Under the pieces are notes generated by a model. The model was not told the origin of the DNA. It ran no database searches and saw only the letters and a program-made list of their open reading frames with translations. Shown here in pieces: positions 1-5,861 of a stretch of 5,861 nucleotides of DNA. Location of the stretch: NCBI GenBank assembly GCA_002683585.1, contig NYTQ01000109.1:1-5861 (forward strand), written 5' to 3'. Position 1 is the stretch's first letter, and each line of letters begins with the position of its first letter. The DNA comes from Cryomorphaceae bacterium. Its GTDB lineage: Bacteria; Bacteroidota; Bacteroidia; Flavobacteriales; Crocinitomicaceae. Made by a program: the position numbers and the translations under genes.

Positions 1-1
1 T

Positions 2-271
2 TCATTTCATTTGAATTCAATTTTCTACAATGAATTCTTTACCATTCTTATTTTAGCTGATGTTTTTATACTCCTGTTGTCCTTTCAATATACAGAGCGA
101 TATAGCCAACTTATCCGCAATACAGGTTTTGTTATTTGTACTATCCTGATAAGGTTATCGTTTGCGACCAATGGACTTACTAATATTGCGCTAATCATTT
201 CTAGCGTCACTTTTGGACTGTTAGTATTGAGAATCTATCAAGCAACTGAAGCTTCCCGACAATCAGAGTAA
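2..271 (+). CDS. Multi-pass membrane protein, C-terminal part (5' end outside window)
   Basis: The reading frame is open from position 2 to the TAA at 269-271, giving 89 visible residues. A TTG at 11-13 could be read as a start, but the frame continues upstream of it without a stop, so I treat this as the tail of a gene that begins left of the window. Three hydrophobic stretches fit membrane segments: about visible residues 12-28, 38-54 (containing an arginine near the end) and 59-79. A short polar tail rich in S, E and R follows. There is no catalytic motif. I do not recognise a named family; it resembles small uncharacterised integral membrane proteins of Bacteroidota. It converges on the folD operon with a 45-bp gap, so it is not part of that operon. 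I am confident that it is coding and membrane-embedded; its function is unknown. Confidence 0.72.
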   Translation, partial: SFHLNSIFYNEFFTILILADVFILLLSFQYTERYSQLIRNTGFVICTILIRLSFATNGLTNIALIISSVTFGLLVLRIYQATEASRQSE

Positions 272-293
272 ATCAATTAATCTGCTTTATTTT

Positions 294-308
294 TATCTAA
301 AATAGATA
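294..308. terminator. Possible weak hairpin between convergent genes
   Basis: TATCTA (294-299) and TAGATA (303-308) are exact reverse complements around a 3-nt AAA loop, in the 45-bp gap between two genes that converge. The stem is only A/T-rich 6 bp with one G-C pair. The T-run lies on the left (286-293), so on the minus strand the hairpin would be followed by an A-run, not a U-run. The position suits a terminator but the structure is weak. Confidence 0.22.
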
Positions 309-316
309 TAGCGTTC

Positions 317-532
317 TTACGTGAGTTGTATTTTTTGTTCGCCTATTGAAATAAGATCTCCTTTTACGCATTTTGCTCTACGCCGCAGCTCAATATTTCC
401 ATTACGAGTGACCTCTTCGGAATCCACAATCATCTTTGCATGACCTCCTGTTTGTGCAATTCCAAGTGCTTTGAGGAGTGCTAAAAGCTCTATGTATTCA
501 CCATTGATTTTAAAGGTCGTATTATTTTCCAT
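317..532 (-). CDS. ybcJ: YbcJ-like S4-domain RNA-binding protein
   Basis: This 71-residue protein consists of a single S4 domain, the alpha-L fold that binds structured RNA. The S4 signature is clear: [15 protein letters not shown] at about residues 19-33 is the first helical part with its G-x-AK turn. It is followed by a [24 protein letters not shown] strand-turn-strand (residues 36-54) with the basic RRR cluster expected to contact RNA. Length and pattern match the YbcJ family of E. coli (about 70 residues), a cytoplasmic RNA-binding protein of unclear role. The start ATG (532-530) lies inside the end of folD, giving an 11-bp overlap. A GGAG (minus strand, 540-537) sits 4 nt before it, so translation may be coupled to folD. 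In E. coli ybcJ is also next to folD, which supports the family call. The symbol is by similarity; the exact RNA target is unknown. Confidence 0.85.
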   Translation of the reverse strand: MENNTTFKINGEYIELLALLKALGIAQTGGHAKMIVDSEEVTRNGNIELRRRAKCVKGDLISIGEQKIQLT

Positions 533-1400
533 TGAGCTCCATCGCTTTTAGGGTATTCATCATTAAAGAGGCAATGGTCATTGGTCCAACACCTCCTGGC
601 ACAGGGGTAATGAAGCTTGATTTAGGTGCTACTTCATTGAAGTTTACATCTCCTACAAGACGCCATCCTCGCTCTCGGGAGGCATCGTCTACGCGTGTGG
701 TTCCAACATCAATGATGACTGCATTATCTTTTACCATATCTGCAGAGACAAAGTTAGGTTTACCAATAGCGGCAATTAATATGTCTGCTTGAAGACAAAG
801 CTCTTTGAGGTTTGTTGTTCTCGAGTGCGCCAGTGTAACCGTGCAATTACCGGGATTAGAATTTCTACTAAGCATCATACTTAGTGGTGTTCCGACAATA
901 TTGCTTCTGCCAATAATGACACAATGCTTCCCTGAGGTTTCAATATTGTAGCGACGCATAAGCTCAATAATACCTGCTGGTGTTGCAGGAAGGAAACCTG
1001 GTAGATTTAGCATCATGTTTCCCAAATTCATGGGGTGGAATCCATCAACATCTTTATTTGGACTAATGGTATCTGTCACTTTTGTTTCATTGATGTGATT
1101 GGGCAGGGGCAGCTGAACGATAAAGCCATCTATAGCCTCGTCGTCATTAAGTTCACGAACCTTCGCCAATAGAGTATCTTCTGATACGGTATCTTCAAAT
1201 CGAATCAAGGTACTTTCAAACCCAATTTCCTCACAGGCTTTTACTTTTGCAGTAACGTAAGATAAAGAGCCTCCATCGTTACCAACCAAAACAGCAGCCA
1301 AATGTGGCGTTTTATTACCCATTTCTTTTCTTATCAAAACTTTGTCTTTGAGTTCAGTTCTGATTTGTTTTGCGGTTTCTTTTCCGTTTAAGCGCTGCAT
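522..1400 (-). CDS. folD: Bifunctional methylenetetrahydrofolate dehydrogenase / methenyltetrahydrofolate cyclohydrolase
   Basis: FolD catalyses two cytoplasmic steps of one-carbon metabolism: NADP-dependent oxidation of 5,10-methylene-THF to 5,10-methenyl-THF, then hydrolysis to 10-formyl-THF, which feeds purine and formyl-methionine synthesis. The 292 residues match the usual length (about 280-300). The catalytic domain shows Tyr48 and Lys52 in the [11 protein letters not shown] motif (E. coli Tyr50/Lys54), Gln96 in VQLPLP, and Asp119 in KDVDGFHP. The Rossmann part carries GRSNIVGTP at 164-172, and the C-terminal signature [10 protein letters not shown] lies at 266-275. No key residue is missing. 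ATG at 1400-1398 gives the normal N-terminus and lies a few bases after a perfect TAnnTTTG box. The stop overlaps the start of the S4-protein gene by 11 bp, so the two form an operon. The product is identified with near certainty. Confidence 0.97.
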   Translation of the reverse strand: MQRLNGKETAKQIRTELKDKVLIRKEMGNKTPHLAAVLVGNDGGSLSYVTAKVKACEEIGFESTLIRFEDTVSEDTLLAKVRELNDDEAIDGFIVQLPLPNHINETKVTDTISPNKDVDGFHPMNLGNMMLNLPGFLPATPAGIIELMRRYNIETSGKHCVIIGRSNIVGTPLSMMLSRNSNPGNCTVTLAHSRTTNLKELCLQADILIAAIGKPNFVSADMVKDNAVIIDVGTTRVDDASRERGWRLVGDVNFNEVAPKSSFITPVPGGVGPMTIASLMMNTLKAMELNGK

Positions 1401-1413
1401 AGTGTATTTTTAA

Positions 1414-1440
1414 CAAAGATAATAAGGGTTATAATTCCAA
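1414..1440 (-). promoter_or_regulatory. Predicted Bacteroidota-type promoter for folD and the S4 gene
   Basis: On the minus strand TATCTTTG (1421 to 1414) is an exact match to the TAnnTTTG -7 box used by the main sigma factor of Bacteroidota. TTG (1440 to 1438) lies 16 nt upstream, slightly closer than the usual 17-23 nt for the -33 TTG; another TTTTG lies about 24 nt upstream. Transcription would start near 1407-1410, leaving a leader of only about 7-10 nt before the folD ATG. The start site is inferred. Confidence 0.65.
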
Positions 1441-1455
1441 AGGCCCAAAACATCG

Positions 1456-1463
1456 TATCTTTG
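1456..1463 (+). promoter_or_regulatory. Predicted -7 promoter box for the barrel protein-bshA-meaB genes
   Basis: TATCTTTG at 1456-1463 is an exact TAnnTTTG match on the plus strand, placed 16 nt before the ATG at 1480. No clear TTG is visible at the expected -33 spacing; that region reads AATTCC and overlaps the -33 region of the opposing folD promoter. Transcription would begin around 1467-1470 with a leader of roughly 10-13 nt. This is the only good promoter match I see ahead of the three plus-strand genes. Confidence 0.6.
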
Positions 1464-1479
1464 TAAAAACTATTTAACA

Positions 1480-2076
1480 ATGAAGACTTTTTTTCAAATA
1501 ACTTTCGTTTTATGCTTGTTTTCAGCTCATGCCCAAACTGAGTTTGACGGTTCTGAAATAGGTGTTGAAATATTTGCTGCCCGTGCAGGATCAAATGGTG
1601 GTACAATGGGAGCAGGCTTTAAATATGCAGCCATTTTAAATGAGAACTTTGCCGTTGGGCCCTCCTTTAGATATCATCGAACATGGAATTATTTATATAA
1701 CGGTTTGGCAACTGACATCCCTTCTAGTGCAAGTATTTACGGTGGAGGTTTTTTTGCCCATGCACGTTATAAGGATGCGCTTTTTGGAGGTGTAGAATTT
1801 GAATTACTTAAAACACCTTTCAACTTTAGCCAAACTGGAGGTGAATTTAAACCTTGGATTGCAACACTTTTCATAGGAGGAGGATTTTCAAAATTATATA
1901 ACAAGGTAAGAATCAACTTGGGTATTTTCTATGATGTTGTCAATGCTGAAAATAGTCCGTTTCGACCGAACTATGCAATCAGAATTAAGAATGCTGAAGG
2001 AGGTACGCAACGTATTCTTCCAATAATATATAGGATCAACTTCTTTTTCCCAATCGGAACTAAAAAAGAGAAATAG
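1480..2076 (+). CDS. Secreted or outer-membrane beta-barrel-like protein of unknown function
   Basis: A protein of 198 residues starting with a typical Sec signal peptide: Lys2, a hydrophobic core at about residues 4-14, and AHA-Q with likely cleavage after Ala18. Cys12 is not in a good lipobox (Leu precedes it), so a lipoprotein is unlikely. The mature part is rich in glycine and aromatic residues with many alternating polar/hydrophobic strands, for example about 26-34, 43-51, 56-66, 85-96, 101-110, 127-137, 142-152 and 179-190. It ends in an aromatic strand (RINFFFPIG), as outer-membrane barrels do. The size fits a small, roughly 8-stranded barrel. I recognise the general style of conserved hypothetical proteins of Bacteroidota but no named family. 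Its stop is 1 bp before the bshA start, so they share a transcript. An outer-membrane location is inferred from composition; the function is unknown. Confidence 0.82.
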   Translation: MKTFFQITFVLCLFSAHAQTEFDGSEIGVEIFAARAGSNGGTMGAGFKYAAILNENFAVGPSFRYHRTWNYLYNGLATDIPSSASIYGGGFFAHARYKDALFGGVEFELLKTPFNFSQTGGEFKPWIATLFIGGGFSKLYNKVRINLGIFYDVVNAENSPFRPNYAIRIKNAEGGTQRILPIIYRINFFFPIGTKKEK

Positions 2077-2077
2077 A

Positions 2078-3193
2078 ATGAAAATAGGAATTGTATTGTA
2101 CCCAACATTTGGTGGGAGCGGAGTGGTGGCAACAGAGTTAGGGAAAGCTTTAGCGAAAAAGGGACATGAGATTCATTTCATAACCTATTCTCAACCTGTG
2201 CGCCTTGGTGGATTTACAAAAAACGTATTCTATCACGAGGTTTCAGTCTCTGATTACCCACTTTTTGATTTTCAGCCCTATGAAACTGAGCTAGCAAGTA
2301 AAATGGTAGATGTGGTAAAATATGAAAAGCTAGACTTGATTCATGTACATTATGCCATTCCTCATGCCTCTGCAGCTTTTATGGCCAAACAAATCTTGCA
2401 AACATATGGAATTTTAATTCCGTATGTAACTACGCTTCATGGTACTGATATTACTTTGGTCGGGCGAGACCCTTCTTTTGAACCTGTCATTACATTTTGT
2501 ATTAATCAATCAGATGCGGTTACTGCTGTTTCTGAAAGTTTAAAGGAGGATACACTGAAACATTTTAATGTTCAAAATGAAATCACCGTTGTCCCAAATT
2601 TTATTTCTTTGGATAAAAGACGAAGTGATAGTAAAATAAATAGAAGCTTATACGCTACACAGGATGAAAAAATTGTGAGCCATATCTCAAATTTCCGCAA
2701 AGTGAAAAGGGTGGAGGATGTGATTCGCGTTTTTGCTGAAACGATTAAAAAAGTCCCTGCGAAACTCTTATTCGTTGGGGATGGTCCTGAAAGATATAGC
2801 TGTGAGTTATTGTGCAGAGAGCTTTCATTGTGTGAGCATATTCTTTTTCTGGGAAAAATTAGAGATACCTCTGATGTGCTTGCGATTTCTGATGCCTTTT
2901 TATTGCCCTCCCAAACAGAGAGCTTTGGTCTGGCAGCATTGGAGGCGATGTCCATGGGAGTTCCTGTGATTTCCAGTAATTCTGGAGGTATTCCAGAGGT
3001 AAATAAGCATGGTTTCTCTGGTTTTTTATCAGATGTCGGAGATGTTCAAGAGATGTCTCAAAACTTAGTTCGTATGTTATCAAATGATCATTTAGAAACG
3101 TTTAGAAGTAACGCTTTGAAACAAGCAGAGGCCTTCAGTATTGAAAAAGTGCTGCCCATGTATGAGGATATTTATACTAAATTAGTAGAGTAG
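2078..3193 (+). CDS. bshA: N-acetyl-alpha-D-glucosaminyl L-malate synthase BshA (bacillithiol synthesis)
   Basis: BshA is a cytoplasmic retaining GT4 glycosyltransferase that joins UDP-GlcNAc to L-malate, the first step of bacillithiol synthesis. BshB deacetylase and BshC cysteine ligase complete the pathway; neither is in this window. The 371 residues fit the family (about 370-385). Family-typical stretches are YPTFGGSGVVATELG at 8-22, HVHYAIPHA at 89-97, LHGTDITLVGRDPSF at 120-134, SNFRKVKRVEDV at 204-215, GDGPER at 234-239, and the E-x7-E nucleotide-sugar motif ESFGLAALE (Glu281 and Glu289) followed by GVPVISSNSGG (294-304). The N-terminal half has the malate-side motifs seen in BshA rather than in general GT4 enzymes, so I prefer this call to a generic glycosyltransferase. 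The start ATG is 1 bp after the preceding stop; meaB follows after 44 bp. Confidence 0.93.
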   Translation: MKIGIVLYPTFGGSGVVATELGKALAKKGHEIHFITYSQPVRLGGFTKNVFYHEVSVSDYPLFDFQPYETELASKMVDVVKYEKLDLIHVHYAIPHASAAFMAKQILQTYGILIPYVTTLHGTDITLVGRDPSFEPVITFCINQSDAVTAVSESLKEDTLKHFNVQNEITVVPNFISLDKRRSDSKINRSLYATQDEKIVSHISNFRKVKRVEDVIRVFAETIKKVPAKLLFVGDGPERYSCELLCRELSLCEHILFLGKIRDTSDVLAISDAFLLPSQTESFGLAALEAMSMGVPVISSNSGGIPEVNKHGFSGFLSDVGDVQEMSQNLVRMLSNDHLETFRSNALKQAEAFSIEKVLPMYEDIYTKLVE

Positions 3194-3237
3194 GAAGCTA
3201 TTGTAAAATCCATCGCTTCGGTAATAGATACCAACTT

Positions 3238-4281
3238 ATGTCTTCAAATAAAAAAATTGATCAGTGGATTTCATCTAGAAAGAAAAGACTAGAATCTTTT
3301 AAGGCTGATGAGTTATACCCTCTGCTATTAAAAGGAGATAAGCAGGCATTGAGTTCTGCCATTACGCTAATTGAAAGCACCCATCCCAATGCTCGAGCAG
3401 AAAGCAGTAAGCTTGTCGAGCTATGTTCGCGCGAAAAATCGAAATCTTGGCGTATAGGTATTACAGGTGTTCCCGGTGTAGGGAAGAGCACCTTTATTGA
3501 AGCTTTTGGTTCGCAAATATTGAATGCTGGTCATAAGCTAGCTGTTCTCGCCGTCGATCCTTCTTCAAATGTAACAGGAGGTAGTATACTTGGGGATAAA
3601 ACAAGAATGAATACCCTTTCCCAAGAAGACAATGCATTTATACGTCCAACTGCCGCTGCGGGCAATTTGGGTGGTGTAGCGCGGAACTCTAGGGAGGCTA
3701 TGTTGTTATGTGAAACGGCGGGTTTTGATGTTATTTTTATCGAAACAGTTGGCGTTGGACAGTCTGAAACGATGGTGCATAGTATGGTTGATTATTTTGT
3801 ACTGCTTCTTTTAGCTGGAGCTGGGGATGAGCTCCAGGGAATGAAAAGGGGAATTATGGAGCTTGCAGATACTATCTTGATCACAAAGGCGGATACGGGC
3901 AATGAAAAAGCGTCTAAATTGGCTGCAAGAGCTTATGCCAATGCAGTACATTTATTTCCATCCAAAGAGAGCAATTGGATTACCAATGTATTGACAACAA
4001 GTAGCCTAGATGGAATGGGCTTAGATGAAACCTGGGATTCAGTTCAAAGCTATTTTAATTCAATTGTCAGCAATGGTTTTTATATTCAAAATAGAAGACA
4101 ACAAAATGCACGTTTTTTGCGAGAGAATTTAACAGATTTGATGTTAAATGAATTTGATCAAGATCCTGAATTAAAGAAATATATGAATCAATTAGAAAAC
4201 GAGCTCACGAAAGGAAAGCTATCCCCAGGGAGGGCTGTAGACTTGCTTTTTGAACAGTATAAAACATTTTTGCGAGGTTAA
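3238..4281 (+). CDS. meaB: MeaB/ArgK-type GTPase, methylmalonyl-CoA mutase chaperone
   Basis: MeaB is a cytoplasmic G3E-family GTPase that gates cofactor loading of adenosylcobalamin-dependent methylmalonyl-CoA mutase and protects it from inactivation. The 347 residues are close to the family length (about 330-350). Visible motifs in order: P-loop GVPGVGKST at 77-85; AVDPSS at 105-110; GGSILGDKTRM at 114-124; FIRPTAAAGNLGGVARN at 134-150; the Walker B/switch region IETVGVGQSE at 168-177; base-recognition TKAD at 216-219, where many relatives have NKAD; and TSSLDGMG at 254-261. The helical C-terminal part (about 285-347) matches the dimerisation arm. ATG 3238 is the first ATG in frame after the bshA stop; there is no clear Shine-Dalgarno. 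No mutase gene is in the window, so its partner is inferred. It may be co-transcribed with bshA, as no promoter box is visible in the 44-bp gap. Confidence 0.94.
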   Translation: MSSNKKIDQWISSRKKRLESFKADELYPLLLKGDKQALSSAITLIESTHPNARAESSKLVELCSREKSKSWRIGITGVPGVGKSTFIEAFGSQILNAGHKLAVLAVDPSSNVTGGSILGDKTRMNTLSQEDNAFIRPTAAAGNLGGVARNSREAMLLCETAGFDVIFIETVGVGQSETMVHSMVDYFVLLLLAGAGDELQGMKRGIMELADTILITKADTGNEKASKLAARAYANAVHLFPSKESNWITNVLTTSSLDGMGLDETWDSVQSYFNSIVSNGFYIQNRRQQNARFLRENLTDLMLNEFDQDPELKKYMNQLENELTKGKLSPGRAVDLLFEQYKTFLRG

Positions 4282-4285
4282 ATCC

Positions 4286-5509
4286 TTAATTGATTATTAT
4301 TTTTTTAATACCAATGAAGCCATTGTGGTTTATTTTTAAAAAGATACATCCAGAATCTTTAGGAGCAGATATTTCCAAATAATTTTGATTACTCAAATGT
4401 CCTGCTTGAATTATTTTTCCTTGAAGCGTATAAATTTCATATTGAGCATTGATATTTTGTGAAAAATTGAGTCGCTGTCCACACTTAATTATATTTGGAG
4501 TCACTTGAAAACCCTTCTGCTCAGATAGATGATTCATTTGGATCGTTTCTATTTTACATAGACCACCGTTATATGTACCTAACCATAAATCTTGGTTATT
4601 TCCCTTTTCGATTGATAGAATGTGATTATCGGTTAAATTTGAATTTTCGGTATTTAATTGTAGGTATTCTTCTTCTATTTTGGTAATCAATCCATTAGAT
4701 TCAGAGCCAATGTAGATTTCTCCTTGAGCACCATGTGTGAGACAAAGAAGACTATTCGCGGGCATTACAGAGTTGACTGCATTGAAAGAGTCCCACGGGC
4801 CTCCGTTTCCGAGATCTACAACTAGCCCAGCAGCAGGAGAAATAAACCAGGGTCTACCTTCTGAATCTATTTCGATATCTAATGCAGAATTATCGGGAAG
4901 ACCTGAGCTAATGATCGTATGGTTTGTAAAGTTATTTAATGCATCGAAATATAAAACCCCACCGTTGATACTACCTATGTATTTTGTGCTTGAACCAGCA
5001 CAAATAGTTGAAATGTTATTTGAAAGTAAACCATTAGCACTCGTCCAAGACATCCATGTATTTCGATCATACATGTAGAGACCTTCCGTGGTTGCAACCC
5101 ATATATGACCACTTTGGTCTATTTCGATCGCACGAACAAGGAAATCCCCAATACCAGAATTTTCAGGCGTATAATTCACCCATTCTGCACCGTCAAATTT
5201 GAATAAACCACCTTGTATTGTTCCAATCCATAGAAGAGAATCTCCATCATTTTTTAATGCTCTAATGTTGTCATTCCAGAGTGGGCTATTGGTTGAATTA
5301 TAGATGGTCCAGTTTGTTTCATTTTCGAATTTCGCCAAACCATAATCTGTTCCAATCCAAAGTTTTTGATTGCTATATTCTAAACATCTCACTGTATTGA
5401 AAGGAAGCGGTGAGTTATCTACAGTATAGCTATTTACAAATTGTGCTTGCCCTTTTAAGGCAAGCACAATAAAAATTACAATGGCAGAGTAATTCCTGCA
5501 ATTAGTCAT
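4286..5509 (-). CDS. Secreted seven-repeat beta-propeller protein with T9SS type A sorting domain
   Basis: 407 residues. The N-terminus is a Sec signal peptide (hydrophobic core about 8-18, KGQAQ, cleavage near 22). It is followed by seven repeats of the two-component-regulator propeller type, whose core is [LI]W[IV]GT-x-GL-x-K[FI]. The cores begin near residues 50, 93, 136, 177, 221, 265 and 308, a spacing of 41-44, which is enough for one complete seven-bladed propeller. The first, second and seventh are most canonical; the fifth (WFISPAAGLVVD) is divergent. Residues about 335-407 resemble a T9SS type A C-terminal domain: VTPN at 336-339, a YEIYTLQGKII strand (357-367) and the lysine-rich end GIKKIIIN. 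The protein should therefore cross the outer membrane by T9SS. No kinase or DNA-binding domain is attached, so it is not a hybrid sensor. The start overlaps the upstream gene by 8 bp. The ligand or role is unknown. Confidence 0.88.
   Translation of the reverse strand: MTNCRNYSAIVIFIVLALKGQAQFVNSYTVDNSPLPFNTVRCLEYSNQKLWIGTDYGLAKFENETNWTIYNSTNSPLWNDNIRALKNDGDSLLWIGTIQGGLFKFDGAEWVNYTPENSGIGDFLVRAIEIDQSGHIWVATTEGLYMYDRNTWMSWTSANGLLSNNISTICAGSSTKYIGSINGGVLYFDALNNFTNHTIISSGLPDNSALDIEIDSEGRPWFISPAAGLVVDLGNGGPWDSFNAVNSVMPANSLLCLTHGAQGEIYIGSESNGLITKIEEEYLQLNTENSNLTDNHILSIEKGNNQDLWLGTYNGGLCKIETIQMNHLSEQKGFQVTPNIIKCGQRLNFSQNINAQYEIYTLQGKIIQAGHLSNQNYLEISAPKDSGCIFLKINHNGFIGIKKIIIN
4311..4338 (+). terminator. 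Possible terminator of the plus-strand operon inside the convergent gene
   Basis: About 30 bp after the meaB stop, CAATG (4312-4316) can pair with CATTG (4321-4325) around an AAGC loop, with imperfect ACC/GGT outer pairing, followed by a T-rich run. The reverse strand has no comparable U-run after it, so it would act on the plus strand. The DNA also encodes the last residues of the propeller protein, so the sequence is under coding constraint and the stem may be coincidental. Confidence 0.28.
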
Positions 5510-5861
5510 TCTTTATAATGAGTCTTTCGGCGTGTATGTCTGCTCCTGATTTAATCTGCAGTGTATACATTCCGTCAGTTATGTTTTTTAAACTAATTTC
5601 ATGCGCATTTGTACCAGCTCCATCTTGGAATTTTCTTTTGTAAATTCTTTTACCAGCAGCATCTATAATTTCGAGTTCTACTTTGCTCTTTTTCGAGATC
5701 CCATAAGAGACTACAAAAACTCCGTTAGACGGATTTGGTGTTATACCAATTGTATTTTCGATATTGAGTTCACTCAAATCGGCACATGATTCGACGATAA
5801 CTTCCACTGCAACAGAGCTACTTGTACAGCCATTTTCACTAGCTTGAACAAAGAAGGTCGT
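5502..5861 (-). CDS. C-terminal end of a large secreted protein with T9SS type A sorting domain (5' end outside window)
   Basis: The minus-strand frame is open from the right edge to TAA at 5504-5502, giving 119 visible residues. An in-frame GTG at 5807-5805 is not the start; the coding signal continues upstream. The first visible residues (TTFFVQASENGCTSSSVA) look like the last strands of an Ig-like repeat of the kind that precedes sorting domains in Bacteroidota adhesins. After a short linker with Cys, a classic type A sorting domain follows: ITPNPSNGVF, then VELEIIDAAGKRIYKRKF, ISLKNITDGMYTLQIKSG and the basic end ERLIIKND. The full protein is expected to be large, surface-exposed or secreted through T9SS. 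It overlaps the start of the propeller gene by 8 bp, so both are probably in one operon. The function of the missing part cannot be told from here. Confidence 0.87.
   Translation of the reverse strand, partial: TTFFVQASENGCTSSSVAVEVIVESCADLSELNIENTIGITPNPSNGVFVVSYGISKKSKVELEIIDAAGKRIYKRKFQDGAGTNAHEISLKNITDGMYTLQIKSGADIHAERLIIKND

Noticed and set aside
532..792. Open frame of 86 codons on the plus strand opposite folD
   Set aside because: It lies entirely inside folD, whose protein is clearly conserved; the antisense translation has no recognisable domain, signal or neighbour support.
1388..1606. Minus-strand open frame across the divergent promoter region
   Set aside because: It would cover both promoter boxes, the folD start and the signal-peptide region of the barrel gene; its translation looks like chance sequence.
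2572..2955. 127-codon open frame antisense to bshA
   Set aside because: It is fully contained in bshA over its conserved nucleotide-sugar region and shows no domain; a shadow of the real gene.
3194..3219. GAAGC...GCTTC inverted repeat between bshA and meaB as a terminator or attenuator
   Set aside because: The stem is only 5 bp with a 16-nt loop and no T-run follows, so it is expected by chance.
4737..5078. 113-codon plus-strand open frame opposite the propeller gene
   Set aside because: The minus-strand frame holds regular propeller repeats here; the plus-strand product is low-complexity without motifs.
5805..5807. GTG as the start of a short 101-residue protein
   Set aside because: The frame stays open to the window edge and the upstream residues match the end of an Ig-like repeat, so the GTG is an internal valine codon.
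1..5861. CRISPR array, insertion sequence, tRNA/rRNA or toxin-antitoxin pair
   Set aside because: I saw no regularly spaced repeats, transposase motifs, terminal inverted repeats, RNA gene signatures or small paired toxin-antitoxin genes; nearly all the DNA is accounted for by ordinary genes.

Overview
The window looks like chromosomal DNA from a member of the Bacteroidota, most likely a Flavobacteriales-type marine or aquatic bacterium. Four things support this: AT-rich sequence; two proteins ending in type IX secretion (T9SS) sorting domains; a bacillithiol-synthesis glycosyltransferase (BshA) of the kind found in many Bacteroidota; and a divergent promoter region built from two perfect TAnnTTTG boxes, the Bacteroidota -7 signature, with start codons that mostly lack a Shine-Dalgarno sequence.

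Layout. (1) Positions 2-271 (+) hold the 3' end of a small multi-pass membrane protein gene that runs in from the left. (2) On the minus strand, folD (1400-522) and a YbcJ-like S4 RNA-binding protein gene (532-317) overlap by 11 bp and form a two-gene operon. (3) Positions 1401-1479 are a compact divergent promoter region. (4) On the plus strand, a secreted or outer-membrane beta-barrel-like protein (1480-2076), bshA (2078-3193) and meaB (3238-4281) follow one another with gaps of 1 and 44 bp. (5) After a 4-bp convergent gap, the minus strand carries a secreted seven-repeat beta-propeller protein with a C-terminal sorting domain (5509-4286). Its start overlaps by 8 bp the end of another T9SS cargo protein (5861-5502), whose front part lies beyond the right edge.

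Functionally, the middle of the window is housekeeping and cofactor metabolism. FolD supplies one-carbon units on tetrahydrofolate, BshA makes the first bacillithiol intermediate, and MeaB is the GTPase chaperone of B12-dependent methylmalonyl-CoA mutase. The right side is an exported-protein operon of unknown task. The genes are packed tightly, with almost no non-coding DNA beyond the 79-bp divergent region, and no non-coding stretch exceeds 300 bp. I see no mobile element, CRISPR array, tRNA or rRNA, and no clear novel multi-gene system. The points most worth a second look are the mirrored promoter pair, the uncharacterised barrel protein coupled to bshA, and the paired secreted proteins at the right edge.
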